From Variovorax sp. (GTDB lineage: Bacteria > Pseudomonadota > Gammaproteobacteria > Burkholderiales > Burkholderiaceae_C): a stretch of 64,000 nt of DNA. Location of the stretch: positions 48,857 to 112,856 of the forward strand of contig JAGIAI010000007.1 of NCBI GenBank assembly GCA_017744935.1. Direction: 5' to 3'. Below, in pieces: positions 15,146-24,225 of the stretch (position 1 is its first letter; the number at the start of each line of letters is the position of its first letter). The notes beneath the pieces are model-generated. The model did no database searches. It worked only from the letters and a program-made list of their open reading frames with translations, and was not told the origin of the DNA. Both the position numbers and the translations under genes were made by a program.

Positions 15146-16243
15146 ATGAAATCTCGCCGCCAGCTCGCCACCCGACCCGAAACCCGCCCTGCGCTCGATC
15201 CGACGCGTCTCACCGGCGTTGCCGAAGATGCAGCCCGGGAATTGATGAAGGAAGGCGAATCCGCCAACACCCGCGCTTCTTACGGTTCGGCGATGCGCTA
15301 CTGGGGCGCGTGGTACGCGGCGCGCTACGGTGAGACGCTGGGCTTGCCGGTCCCTGTTCCGGTCGTGATCCAGTTCATCGTCGACCACGCCGCGCGTGGC
15401 AGCGAGCCGGGCAAGCTGGTGACCGAGCTGCCGCCCGAGATCGACCGCGCGCTCGTCGACCAGGGCTTCAAGGCCAAGCTCGGGCCGCCGTCGCTCAATA
15501 CGCTGATCCATCGCATCGCGGTGCTGTCGAAGGCGCATCAGCTCAAGGGCGAGATCGAGCACAACCCGTGCGCCGATCCTGTGGTGCGTGAGCTTCTCGG
15601 GCGCACGCGGCGCGCCTATGCACAACGTGGTGCGCGTCCGCGCAAGCAGCGCGCGCTCACCAAAGATCCTCTGATTGCCGTGCTCGACACTTGCGACGAT
15701 TCGCTCCGCGGCAAGCGGGACCGGGCACTGCTGCTGTTCGCCTGGTCCACCGGTGGACGGCGCCGCTCGGAAGTGGCCGGCGCAACGATGGAAAACCTGC
15801 GCCGCGTCGATGCAGACGCGTATCTCTATCGCCTGTCGCATTCGAAGACGAACCAGGCCGGCGTCGAGCGGCCCGAAGACAACAAGCCACTGGTCGGCTC
15901 CGCTGCGGAGGCGATGCGTGACTGGCTCGATGCCAGCGGCATCACCGAAGGCGCGATCTTTCGTCGCATTCGCGCGGGCGATCACATCGCCGAGCCGCTC
16001 GGCCCGCAGACGGTGCGCAACATCGTCAAGGAGCGCTGCGCGCTTGCAGGCGTCGAAGGCGAGTTTTCCGCGCATTCGCTGCGCGCCGGCTTCGTGACCG
16101 AGGCCGGCAGGCAGAACCTCTCGTTGCCCGAAACCATGGCGTTGTCGGGCCACCAGAGCGTGGCCGTGGCAATGGGCTACTACCGTGCCGAGAGCGCGCT
16201 CGACAGCAAGGTCGCGCGCATGGTGGATGCCGATGGCGACTGA
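15146..16243 (+). CDS. Tyrosine-type site-specific recombinase/integrase
   Basis: A 365-residue protein of the phage-integrase family. Residues 30-135 form a SAM-like core-binding domain. The catalytic domain shows the arginine cluster GGRRRSEV (203-210), the beta-hairpin lysine SKTNQ (K234), HSLRAGF (H310, R313), GHQSVAVAMGYY (H336) and the tyrosine at 345 or 346. All six catalytic positions look intact, so it is probably active. It is divergent from a KfrA-like gene. No tRNA or flanking attachment repeats were seen, so it may be a resident recombinase or a remnant of a mobile element. Confidence 0.92.
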   Translation: MKSRRQLATRPETRPALDPTRLTGVAEDAARELMKEGESANTRASYGSAMRYWGAWYAARYGETLGLPVPVPVVIQFIVDHAARGSEPGKLVTELPPEIDRALVDQGFKAKLGPPSLNTLIHRIAVLSKAHQLKGEIEHNPCADPVVRELLGRTRRAYAQRGARPRKQRALTKDPLIAVLDTCDDSLRGKRDRALLLFAWSTGGRRRSEVAGATMENLRRVDADAYLYRLSHSKTNQAGVERPEDNKPLVGSAAEAMRDWLDASGITEGAIFRRIRAGDHIAEPLGPQTVRNIVKERCALAGVEGEFSAHSLRAGFVTEAGRQNLSLPETMALSGHQSVAVAMGYYRAESALDSKVARMVDADGD

Positions 16244-16267
16244 TTGAACCCTTCCAGACATGGCGGT

Positions 16268-16283
16268 GCGGCGCTGACGCCGC
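16268..16283. terminator. GC hairpin between convergent genes
   Basis: Perfect six-base stem GCGGCG / CGCCGC with a four-base loop, in the 46-base gap between the convergent recombinase and LysR genes. There is no following T-run, so it is at best a weak or bidirectional terminator. Confidence 0.25.
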
Positions 16284-16289
16284 TCCTCG

Positions 16290-17216
16290 TCACCGGAGCG
16301 CCGGCCCGTGCGAACGCCCCATGCGCACCAGTGCTTCCTTGAGCCACATGACCGCCTCGTCGGCGTTCGAGCGCGCATCCCAGCACACGTAGAGGCTGTA
16401 GCTCGGCAGCTCGAACGGGAGCGGCATCGCATCGAGTTCCGCCGCGTAGCGCTCGGCCACGCGCTTCGGAAAGACGGCCATCGCGTCGGTGCTGGCCAGC
16501 ATGTCCGCCATCTGGCCGAAGGTCGTGATTGCGGCCTGCACATGGCGCGTGCGGCCCTGCCGGGCGAGGATCTGGTCCATCGTGTCGTCGAGCACCGAGC
16601 GGCTCTGGCCCAGCACCACGTGCGGCACGGTGCAGAAGGCGTCGATGCTCATCCCTTTCGCGAAGGCAGGATGCCCGCGCCGTACGACGGCGATATAGGC
16701 GTCCTCGTAGAGCAGTTCCGACTCGACCCCGGCGGCTGGCGCCATCTTCGGCAGCAGGCCGATGTCGATGTCGCCCTTTCGGAGCTGCTCCGGCATACGG
16801 CTGTAGTCGGCCAGTTCCCACGCCAGCCGGATGCGCGAACCGCAGGCATGCAGATCGCGGCAAAGCGACGGCAGCATGGTGTGGCTGCTGTGATCGCTGC
16901 CGCCGATCCGCAGGATGCGGTCCGACGTCGCCGGATCGAAGGCGCGATCGGCATGCAGCAACTGCTGAAGCTCCTGCAAGACAGCTTCGACGCGCGGCGC
17001 AAGCGCAAGCGCGCGGGGCGTCGGCACCACGCCATGCGCGGTCCGGGTGAAGAGCGGGTCGTCGAAAGTCTCGCGCAGCCGCTTGAGCGATGCGCTCACC
17101 GCCGGCTGGCTCAGAAAGAGGCGCGAGGCCGCGCGCGACACGCTGCGCTCCCTCAGCAAGGCATCAAAAGTCCGCAGCATCGCGAGATCGACGCCGCGGA
17201 TATCAGGGCGGCCCAT
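16290..17216 (-). CDS. LysR-family transcriptional regulator
   Basis: A 308-residue protein with an N-terminal winged helix-turn-helix (VDLAMLRTFDALL, SVSRAASRLFLSQPAVSASL) and a periplasmic-binding-like effector domain. It resembles the NodD/PcpR-like group with F-x-R-T-x-H-G-V-V-P-T-P-R after the HTH. It is divergent from a TctC/Rieske oxygenase pair, which it probably controls in response to an aromatic or carboxylate ligand. The ATG at 17216 was chosen because longer frames run through the shared promoter and the divergent gene. Confidence 0.92.
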   Translation of the reverse strand: MGRPDIRGVDLAMLRTFDALLRERSVSRAASRLFLSQPAVSASLKRLRETFDDPLFTRTAHGVVPTPRALALAPRVEAVLQELQQLLHADRAFDPATSDRILRIGGSDHSSHTMLPSLCRDLHACGSRIRLAWELADYSRMPEQLRKGDIDIGLLPKMAPAAGVESELLYEDAYIAVVRRGHPAFAKGMSIDAFCTVPHVVLGQSRSVLDDTMDQILARQGRTRHVQAAITTFGQMADMLASTDAMAVFPKRVAERYAAELDAMPLPFELPSYSLYVCWDARSNADEAVMWLKEALVRMGRSHGPALR

Positions 17217-17299
17217 ATCAGTTATCCAAATCTTCGAATTGATTCTCTTGGAGCGGACTTCTATCGTACGCGGACCCCACAAGAATCCAGGAGACAAGC
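17217..17299. promoter_or_regulatory. Divergent LysR/TctC promoter with candidate LysR site
   Basis: An 83-base gap. An interrupted inverted repeat AATC-N8-GATT at 17229-17244 fits the T-N11-A type LysR box. A CAGGAG Shine-Dalgarno precedes the TctC start. Confidence 0.45.
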
Positions 17300-18316
17300 A
17301 TGTCCGCTCGCCCTCACGATGGCGGCTTTTGCGCGCGCCGACGCGCCTGCATCGCCGGCCTCGGTGCCTTCGCCCTCTCCGGCGCGATGCCCGCCGCATT
17401 CGCCCAGCAGCCTTCGACGAACTTCCCGAGCCGGGTGGTGCGCATCGTCCCCTTCGGCACCGCCGGAGGCCCGATCGATGTGATCGCGCGCGTCTACGCC
17501 GACAAGCTTCAGCAGCGCTGGGGCCAGAGCGTGATCGTCGAGCCCAAGCCCGGCGCGAGCGGGATCATCGCCAGCGACGCGGTCGCCAAGGCACCGCCTG
17601 ACGGCCACACGGTGCTGTTCACGCTGCCGCTCACGCACATCAACAACGCGATCCTGCAGGCCAAGCTGCCTTACGACCCTGTGAAGGACTTCGAGCCGAT
17701 CACCCAGCTCGCGAGCGGCGGACCGATGCTGGTGGCGCCTGCCAACGCGCCCTACTCCAACCTCAAGGAATTCGTCGCCTACGCCAAGGCGCATCCGGGC
17801 ATGACCTACGGCACCTGGGGCAACGGCTCGCAGGCGCACCTGATGGGCGAGTTGCTCAAGCGGCAGGCCGGAATCGACCTCACGCACGTCGCTTACAAGG
17901 CCGAGGCCGCCGCGCATACCGACATGATCGGCGGCGTGCTCGACTTCGCGTGGGCCAACCCGTCCACCGCACGCGTCCAGTCCCAGGCCGGAAAGATGAA
18001 GGTGATCGGCATCGCCGGCAGCCGCCGCGTATCCACCCTGCCCAACGTGCCGACCTTCGCCGAGCAGGGTTTCGCGGGCTTCGACCTCGACAGCTGGATC
18101 GGTGTCTATGCGCCGGCCAGGACGCCGCCCGCAATCATCGAGAAGTGGAATCAGGCACTGCTCGAGATCACCCGCATGCCCGAGGTGCAGAGCCGCCTCG
18201 TCGCCTTCGGCTTCGAGCCGCTCGGTAACTCGCCGGCGCAATTCCGGGCCAGCTACCAGGCGGACTTCCCACGCGTGGCAGAGCTGATCAAGGCTGCCGG
18301 CGTCACCGCCGAATGA
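17300..18316 (+). CDS. Tripartite tricarboxylate transporter solute-binding protein (Bug/TctC family)
   Basis: A 338-residue periplasmic binding protein. It has a signal peptide with twin arginines (ARRRACIAGLGAFALSG) ending near AFAQQ. The family signature is SRVVRIVPFGTAGGPIDVIAR and IVEPKPGASGIIASD. Bug proteins capture carboxylates, often without cognate membrane partners nearby; none are present here. Its stop lies four bases into an upstream in-frame ATG of the Rieske gene, so the two are cotranscribed, and its ligand is probably the oxygenase substrate or a relative. Confidence 0.93.
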   Translation: MSARPHDGGFCARRRACIAGLGAFALSGAMPAAFAQQPSTNFPSRVVRIVPFGTAGGPIDVIARVYADKLQQRWGQSVIVEPKPGASGIIASDAVAKAPPDGHTVLFTLPLTHINNAILQAKLPYDPVKDFEPITQLASGGPMLVAPANAPYSNLKEFVAYAKAHPGMTYGTWGNGSQAHLMGELLKRQAGIDLTHVAYKAEAAAHTDMIGGVLDFAWANPSTARVQSQAGKMKVIGIAGSRRVSTLPNVPTFAEQGFAGFDLDSWIGVYAPARTPPAIIEKWNQALLEITRMPEVQSRLVAFGFEPLGNSPAQFRASYQADFPRVAELIKAAGVTAE

Positions 18317-18330
18317 CACAAGGAACCCCG

Positions 18331-19563
18331 ATGAATCCCTCGACCGCAGAGACCGCTGAGAAGAAGGTCATCCCGATCACCGTCGACACCGGCACCGCCT
18401 ACGGCCGCAAGCCGGGCGTGCACAACCCGCAGCTGACCGAAGTGGGGCCGGGCACGCCGATGGGCGAACTGCTGCGCCGCTACTGGCACCCGATCGGCCT
18501 TGGCGCCGACGCGAACGACACGCCGCGCCAGGTGCGCGTGCTGGGCGAAGACCTGATCCTCTTCCGCGACGGCACCGGCCGCCCGGGCCTCGTGCATCCG
18601 AATTGCGCGCACCGTGGCGCATCGCTCTACTACGGCAAGGTCGAGGAGCGCGGTATCCGCTGCTGCTATCACGGGTGGCTCTTCGATGTCGAAGGCCATT
18701 GCGTGGAGCAGCCCTGCGAGGCCGAGATGGGCAAGTCGCGCGGCCGGGTGCGCCAGCCCTGGTATCCGGTGCAGGAGCTCTACGGCCTGATCTGGGCCTA
18801 CATGGGCCCGCCCGAAAAGAAACCGGTGCTGCCACGCTATGACGCGCTCGAACGGCTCGACGAGGGCGAGTTCCTCGAAACCAACGACGCCAGCATCGGC
18901 GGCGGCGGCCCGCAGGTCATTCCGTGCAACTGGCTGCAGCACTACGAGAACCTCGTCGATCCCTTCCATGTGGTCGTGCTGCACTCCACCTTCAGCGGAA
19001 CGCAGTTCGTCGAGCAGATGGCCGCGATGCCCGAGGTGACCTGGGACACGGTCGAACTCGGCGTGCGCACCACCTCGATCCGCCATCTGCCCGACGGCAA
19101 GGTCTTCCGCCGCATCAGTCAGGCCGGCGTGCCGACGCTGCGCGTGATTCCGAGCCCGCGCGTGGGAAAGTACGGCCGACTCGAATCGCTGGGCTGGGTG
19201 CTGCCGATCGACGATCACAGCTTCCGCATCTACGTGGTCGGCCGTGTCAGCTCGGAGGGCGAACTCACACGCATGCGCTCGCGCATGAACGGCCGTCTGT
19301 GGGAAGAACTCACTGAAGCGGAGCACCAGCAGATGCCCGGCGACTACGAGGCGATGGTGAGCCAGGGCGCGATCGCAAAACATTCGGAGGAACATCTCGC
19401 CACCTCCGACAAGGGCATCGTGATGCTGCGGCGCTACCTCAAGACACAACTGGAGCGGATCGAGCGCGGCGAAGACCCGGCGGGCGTGTCCTTCGACCCC
19501 GATGCGCCGCCGGTCGAGTTCGACGCCGGCAACTGGCTCGAAGAGCCGGGCAAGAGTTCCTGA
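18331..19563 (+). CDS. Rieske [2Fe-2S] ring-hydroxylating oxygenase, large subunit
   Basis: A 410-residue protein of the phthalate 4,5-dioxygenase-like class. Rieske ligands are C92, H94, C111 and H114 (CAH...CCYH). Mononuclear iron ligands fit D210/H213/H218 in ENLVDPFHVVVLH. It hydroxylates an aromatic or related ring using electrons from a reductase, but no reductase gene lies in this window. The ATG at 18331 has AAGGA upstream; another in-frame ATG at 18313 overlaps the TctC stop. The substrate is unknown, though the coupled TctC protein points to a carboxylated compound. Confidence 0.92.
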   Translation: MNPSTAETAEKKVIPITVDTGTAYGRKPGVHNPQLTEVGPGTPMGELLRRYWHPIGLGADANDTPRQVRVLGEDLILFRDGTGRPGLVHPNCAHRGASLYYGKVEERGIRCCYHGWLFDVEGHCVEQPCEAEMGKSRGRVRQPWYPVQELYGLIWAYMGPPEKKPVLPRYDALERLDEGEFLETNDASIGGGGPQVIPCNWLQHYENLVDPFHVVVLHSTFSGTQFVEQMAAMPEVTWDTVELGVRTTSIRHLPDGKVFRRISQAGVPTLRVIPSPRVGKYGRLESLGWVLPIDDHSFRIYVVGRVSSEGELTRMRSRMNGRLWEELTEAEHQQMPGDYEAMVSQGAIAKHSEEHLATSDKGIVMLRRYLKTQLERIERGEDPAGVSFDPDAPPVEFDAGNWLEEPGKSS

Positions 19564-19591
19564 TCCGCGCATCCCGCGCTATCGTGCGCGG

Positions 19592-21433
19592 ATGCCCAAC
19601 GCCTTCAACTTCCAGGCGTCGCCCTTCGACTGCCTCGATGCCGACGAGCAGCAGATCGTCCGCGCCGGGGTCGACATCGCCTACTTTCGGGAGGGCGATG
19701 CAATCCTCGATGCGGGCATCGCGCCCACGCATCTCTTCGTGGTCATCAAGGGCTTCGTGCGGCAGTACGAGCCGGGCGGGGCCGAGCCGGTCGCGGGCTT
19801 CGGCCCCAATGACACCTTCGATGGCCGCAGCCTGCTGACCGGACAGGTCGCGGGCCGCTTCGTCGCGGCGGAAGAGGTACTGGCCTACCAGCTCTCGCGC
19901 GAAGTGGTGAACGGGCTGATCGCGCGCAATGCGCCCTTCGGCGCGCGTCTCTTCTCGGATCTCTCGAACAAGCTCGCGGCGATCGCAGGCCAGCGCGGCC
20001 GGCACGAGCTGCAATCGCTGGAGATGGCGCGCGTCGATGCGATCGCGATCCGCGCGCCGCATTTCGTCGATGCGGACTGCGACGTGCTGTCGGTGGTGCG
20101 GCTCTTCCAGTCCGAGCGCGCAACCAACGTGCTGGTGCGCGACCATCGGGCCGATCCGCCGCGCCTCGGGATCTTCACCGTGACTGCGCTGCAGCGCGCG
20201 GTGCTGCACGGCACGCCACTCGACCGCTTGCCCGTTGGCGAAGTCGCCAACTTCGGGCTCATCTCGGTGTGCGCCGGCGATCCGGTGGGCGATGCGCTCA
20301 CGGTCATGGTCCGGCACAAGGTACATCGCGTGGTCGTGACGGCGGATGAGGCCGGCGAGCGCGTGATCGGCGTGCTCGAAGCGATGGACCTCTTCAGCTT
20401 CCTCGCGAACCACTCGTACCTCATCAACCGCGAGATTGCCGAAGCCCGCGATCTTCCGGCGCTCGCGCAGGCGTGCGAACACATCACGCGGCTCATCGCG
20501 CTGCTGCATCGCGGCGGTACGCGGGTCGGGCAGATCGCGACGCTGGTGCAAGCGCTCAATGCGAAGCTCTTCGAGCGCACATGGCAACTGCTTGCGCCAT
20601 CGGAGCTAGTCGCGAACAGTTGCCTCATCGTGATGGGCAGCGAAGGCCGGGGCGAACAATTGCTCAAGACCGACCAGGACAACGGACTGTTGCTGCGCGA
20701 GGGCTACACGCCGCCCGACGATCTCGAAACGATCTGCGCGCGCATGACGCAGGCGCTGGTGGACTTCGGCTATCCACCCTGCCCCGGTGGCGTCATGTTG
20801 TCGAACCCGCTCTGGCGTGGCAGCGAGCGCGAGTTCGCAGATCGCGCCCAGAACTGGCTGCTGCAGCCGGATGGCGACAACCTCATGTCGCTCGCGATCT
20901 TTCTCGATGCCCATCCGGTCTGCGGCGATGCCTCGCTGCTCGCCGCCGTGCGGGAACGCGTCTTCGCGATCGCCACAGACAACGAAGCCATGCTTGCACG
21001 CTTCGCTTCGGCGGTCGATGCCTTTGCGGCCGACACTGGCTGGTGGCACCGCATCCTCGACTTCGGCGACGACGCGGAACGCAGCCTGGACATCAAGAAA
21101 CAAGGCCTCTTCCCGCTCGTGCACGGCGTGCGCAGTCTTGCCCTCGCCGCGCAGTTGCCGGACACATCGACCGCAGCGCGCCTGCAGGCGCTCGCCGCAC
21201 ACGGGTTGATCGAACGCACGCTGGCCGACGAAGTGCTGCAAAGCCTGCACTTCTTCATGAGCCTGCGCCTCGCCGCCGGGCTGGAAGAGCTCGAGGCGGG
21301 CAAACCGGTGAGCGGCCGGGTCGATCCCGCCAAGCTCAACAGTCTCGACCGCGATCTGCTCAAGGACACCTTGCAGGTCGTCAAGCGCTTTCGCCGAACG
21401 TTGCGGCTGCGCTTTCATCTGGATGCGGTGTGA
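19592..21433 (+). CDS. cNMP-binding/CBS/DUF294 nucleotidyltransferase-like signalling protein
   Basis: A 613-residue cytosolic protein. In order it contains a cyclic-nucleotide-binding-like domain (about 1-140, lacking a clear PRAAT cassette), two CBS motifs (about 160-290), and a DUF294 nucleotidyltransferase core with MGSEGRGEQLLKTDQDNGL, the G-S-x-G-R-x-E plus DxD pattern, followed by a helical C-terminal domain. Genes of this type lie beside acetate/solute symporter genes in many proteobacteria, as here, suggesting control of carbon uptake. The start at 19592 excludes about 30 implausible upstream residues. The stop overlaps the exonuclease GTG (GTGA). Confidence 0.88.
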   Translation: MPNAFNFQASPFDCLDADEQQIVRAGVDIAYFREGDAILDAGIAPTHLFVVIKGFVRQYEPGGAEPVAGFGPNDTFDGRSLLTGQVAGRFVAAEEVLAYQLSREVVNGLIARNAPFGARLFSDLSNKLAAIAGQRGRHELQSLEMARVDAIAIRAPHFVDADCDVLSVVRLFQSERATNVLVRDHRADPPRLGIFTVTALQRAVLHGTPLDRLPVGEVANFGLISVCAGDPVGDALTVMVRHKVHRVVVTADEAGERVIGVLEAMDLFSFLANHSYLINREIAEARDLPALAQACEHITRLIALLHRGGTRVGQIATLVQALNAKLFERTWQLLAPSELVANSCLIVMGSEGRGEQLLKTDQDNGLLLREGYTPPDDLETICARMTQALVDFGYPPCPGGVMLSNPLWRGSEREFADRAQNWLLQPDGDNLMSLAIFLDAHPVCGDASLLAAVRERVFAIATDNEAMLARFASAVDAFAADTGWWHRILDFGDDAERSLDIKKQGLFPLVHGVRSLALAAQLPDTSTAARLQALAAHGLIERTLADEVLQSLHFFMSLRLAAGLEELEAGKPVSGRVDPAKLNSLDRDLLKDTLQVVKRFRRTLRLRFHLDAV

Positions 21434-22062
21434 GCGGCGCATTCGCGGCGATCAAACGCCAGTGGCTGCTGTACCACCTGGGCGATCCGCGCTTCCGCTT
21501 CATGTGGGACGCGCCGCCGGCCGATGAATGGGTGGCGATCGATTGCGAAACCACCGGCCTCGATACGCGCCGCGATGAGATCGTCGCCATTGCCGCAGTG
21601 CGCATTCATGGCAAGCGTGTGCTGTGCAGCGAACGCCTCGAACTGCTGGTGAAGCCCGAACGCCGCGTAGTGTCGCCAGACAGCGTGCGCGTGCACGGCC
21701 TGCGCGAGCGCGATGTGGCGCAGGGCATGGCGATGGACGAAGCCTTGCGCCGGCTGCTCGAGTTCATCGGCAGCCGTCCGCTGGTCGGTTACTACCTCGA
21801 GTTCGATGTCGCGATGATCGACCGCGCCCTCTTCCCGATGCTCGGCATGGGCCTGCCGCAACCGAAGATCGAGGTCTCCGCGCTCTACTACGAATACAGA
21901 AACCGCCAGCGCCCGATGCACGAGCGTGGCGGTGATATGGACTTGCGGTTCGCGACCATCATGTCCGACCTCGGATTGCCACAACGGCCGGCGCACGACG
22001 CGCTCAACGATGCGGTGATGGCTGCGCTGGCCTTCGTCAAGCTGCGCAGCCTCGCCGCATGA
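21430..22062 (+). CDS. 3'-5' exonuclease, DnaQ-like DEDDh type
   Basis: A 210-residue protein starting at a GTG that overlaps the DUF294 stop. Exo I is DCETTGLD (Asp-x-Glu), Exo II lies in VGYYLEFDVAMIDR and Exo III is HDALNDAVMAA (His and Asp), so all DEDDh residues are present. The gene pair DUF294 plus exonuclease next to a solute symporter is a recurrent arrangement; whether the exonuclease acts on DNA, RNA or a nucleotide signal is unknown. It ends one base before the convergent actP stop. Confidence 0.9.
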   Translation: MSGAFAAIKRQWLLYHLGDPRFRFMWDAPPADEWVAIDCETTGLDTRRDEIVAIAAVRIHGKRVLCSERLELLVKPERRVVSPDSVRVHGLRERDVAQGMAMDEALRRLLEFIGSRPLVGYYLEFDVAMIDRALFPMLGMGLPQPKIEVSALYYEYRNRQRPMHERGGDMDLRFATIMSDLGLPQRPAHDALNDAVMAALAFVKLRSLAA

Positions 22063-23796
22063 TCAGTGCGCTGACGCTGCCGCCGCGCCGAGCCCGGTTT
22101 CCGAACGCACTTGCTGCGCCGGGAAAGCCGCCCTTTCCTTCTGCGCCTGCTTGCTGCGATCCATCAGCGAGAAGATCCAGATGCCGAGGAAGGCGATCAC
22201 CATCGAGAACAGCGCCGGCGATGCGTAGGGGAAGAGCGCCGAGCCCTTCGGGTTGCCGAGCGTCGCTTCCCAGACCGAAGGCGACACGATCGTCAGCGCC
22301 ACCGACGAGACCAGCCCGAGCGATCCGCCGATGACCGCGCCGCGCGTGGTGCAGTCCTTCCACAGCACCGACATGAACAGCACCGGGAAGTTGGCGGACG
22401 CCGCGATCGCAAAGGCCAGCGACACCATGAACGCGATGTTCTGCTTCTCGAACGCGATGCCGAGCAGCACTGCGACGACGCCGAGCGCGACCGTGGTGAT
22501 GCGCGAAACCTTGAGCTCCGCGCGGCTGTCTGCCTGGCCCTTCTTGATCAGCGTGGCGTAGACATCGTGCGAAACGGCCGAAGCGCCCGAGAGCGTGAGA
22601 CCCGCCACCACGGCAAGAATCGTCGCGAAGGCCACCGCCGAGATGAAGCCGTAGAACACGTTGCCACCCACCGACTTGGCCACCAGCACGGCGGCCATGT
22701 TGGCCGCGCCCGCGCCGCCCTTGATGTTGCCGGTCGCGACGTCGGCGAACTCGGGATTGGTCAGCACCAGCGTGATCGCACCGAAGCCGATGATGAAGAT
22801 CAGCAGGTAAAAGTAGCCGATCCAGGTGGTCGCCCAGAACACCGACTTGCGCGCTTCCTTCGCATCGGGCACGGTAAAGAAGCGCATCAGAATGTGCGGC
22901 AAGCCGGCGGTGCCGAACATCAGCGCCATGCCGAAGGAGATCGCCGAGATCGGGTCCTTCACGAAGCCGCCGGGTCCCATGATCGACAGGCCGATCGCCG
23001 AGGCTTCCGCCGGGCTCTTGCCGCCGTTGGCGGCGATCTGCGAGCGTACTTCCACCGACTTGGCGAACAGCGCCTCAGGGCTGAACCCGAAGGCCGCGAG
23101 CACCATGATGGCCATGAAGGTCACGCCGGCAAGAAGCAGCACCGCCTTGATGATCTGCACCCACGTCGTTGCCGTCATGCCGCCGAAGAGCACGTAGATC
23201 ATCATCAGTGCGCCGACGATGACGACCGCCACCCAATAGTCGAGGCCGAAGAGCAGCTTGATGAGCTGCCCCGCGCCGACCATCTGCGCGATCAGGTAGA
23301 ACGCCACGACCACCAGCGTGCCCGATGCCGCGAAGCCGCGGATCGGCCCCGGCTTGAAGCGGTAGCCCGCGACATCGGCAAAGGTGAACTTGCCGAGGTT
23401 GCGCAGCCGCTCGGCCATCAGGAAGGTGATGATCGGCCAGCCCACGAGGAAGCCGATCGAATAGATCAGGCCGTCATAGCCGGTTGCCATCACCGCAGCG
23501 GAAATACCGAGGAAAGAGGCCGCCGACATGTAGTCGCCCGCGATCGCAAGCCCGTTCTGGAAGCCAGTGATGCCGCCACCCGCCGTGTAGAAATCGGCAG
23601 CCGACTTGGTACGCGACGCGGCCCACTTGGTGATCCACAGCGTGAGCAGCACAAAGCCGGAGAACATGCCGATCGCGATCCAGTTGGTCGGCTGCTTGGC
23701 AACCTGCCCGACGTCGCCGCCGGCAGCGAAAGCAGCGCCTGCCGCGCCGGCGAGTGCGAGCGCAACGACGCCGCGTGAAAGTGCACGGTGGTTCAT
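22063..23796 (-). CDS. actP: Acetate/cation symporter ActP
   Basis: A 577-residue sodium:solute symporter (SSS family) with a cleavable N-terminal segment ([12 protein letters not shown]) and about 13 transmembrane helices. Signature stretches are [24 protein letters not shown] and [20 protein letters not shown]. It imports acetate and related short monocarboxylates. It overlaps the DUF485 gene by four bases (ATGA), the classic yjcH-actP arrangement, and acs lies about 4.7 kb away. A longer in-frame opening extends to base 24174 but crosses the DUF485 gene, so the ATG at 23796 is the start. Confidence 0.94.
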   Translation of the reverse strand: MNHRALSRGVVALALAGAAGAAFAAGGDVGQVAKQPTNWIAIGMFSGFVLLTLWITKWAASRTKSAADFYTAGGGITGFQNGLAIAGDYMSAASFLGISAAVMATGYDGLIYSIGFLVGWPIITFLMAERLRNLGKFTFADVAGYRFKPGPIRGFAASGTLVVVAFYLIAQMVGAGQLIKLLFGLDYWVAVVIVGALMMIYVLFGGMTATTWVQIIKAVLLLAGVTFMAIMVLAAFGFSPEALFAKSVEVRSQIAANGGKSPAEASAIGLSIMGPGGFVKDPISAISFGMALMFGTAGLPHILMRFFTVPDAKEARKSVFWATTWIGYFYLLIFIIGFGAITLVLTNPEFADVATGNIKGGAGAANMAAVLVAKSVGGNVFYGFISAVAFATILAVVAGLTLSGASAVSHDVYATLIKKGQADSRAELKVSRITTVALGVVAVLLGIAFEKQNIAFMVSLAFAIAASANFPVLFMSVLWKDCTTRGAVIGGSLGLVSSVALTIVSPSVWEATLGNPKGSALFPYASPALFSMVIAFLGIWIFSLMDRSKQAQKERAAFPAQQVRSETGLGAAAASAH

Positions 23797-24101
23797 CGCG
23801 TCGCCTCCTGGATGATTTCGCGCGTCAACCGATCGAACTCCCCGTTGGCACGGCGGATGTAGTAGGCCGTGATCACGATGGTGAACACGATGACACCCAG
23901 GCCGATCGGAATGCCGATGGTCGTCACGCCGCTGCCGATGGGCTGCGCGAGAAAGGGCTTGTTGAAGGCAATCAACGCGATGTAGCCGTAGTACACGAGC
24001 AGCATCAGCACGGTCAGCCACACGCCGAAGCGGTTGCGCTTGTTGCGCAGCTCGCGGTACTTGGCGCTGGCCTGGATCTTTTCCACCACGGGTTCGCTCA
24101 T
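23793..24101 (-). CDS. DUF485 inner-membrane protein (YjcH-like), partner of ActP
   Basis: A 102-residue protein with two transmembrane helices ([20 protein letters not shown] and [20 protein letters not shown]) preceded by the family-type [12 protein letters not shown]. It is the usual first gene of yjcH-actP operons and is translationally coupled to actP. The start at 24101 follows a GGAGACCGAACG leader on the reverse strand. Confidence 0.92.
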   Translation of the reverse strand: MSEPVVEKIQASAKYRELRNKRNRFGVWLTVLMLLVYYGYIALIAFNKPFLAQPIGSGVTTIGIPIGLGVIVFTIVITAYYIRRANGEFDRLTREIIQEATR

Positions 24102-24225
24102 CGTTCGGTCTCCTGATTGGGGTTCGAAACGATTCTGCGAGGCGGTCATCGACCAAAGTGGGCGGTGCAATCATTCGTCACATTGGGTCGCACCGGTGCA
24201 GCATTGCGGTGCACTCGTCAACGGC
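24102..24225. promoter_or_regulatory. Divergent region of the acetate-permease operon with GGTGCA repeats
   Basis: A 124-base gap between the DUF485-actP operon and a cNMP-binding protein gene. GGTGCA occurs three times in the same orientation (24164, 24195, 24208), and GCACCGGTGC (24190-24199) is a perfect ten-base palindrome. This looks like an operator, but the regulator is not identifiable from sequence. Confidence 0.4.

Noticed and set aside
22111..23778. 555-residue open frame on the + strand
   Set aside because: Opposite actP; composition of repeated His, Asp and Arg is typical of an antisense shadow of a membrane protein gene.
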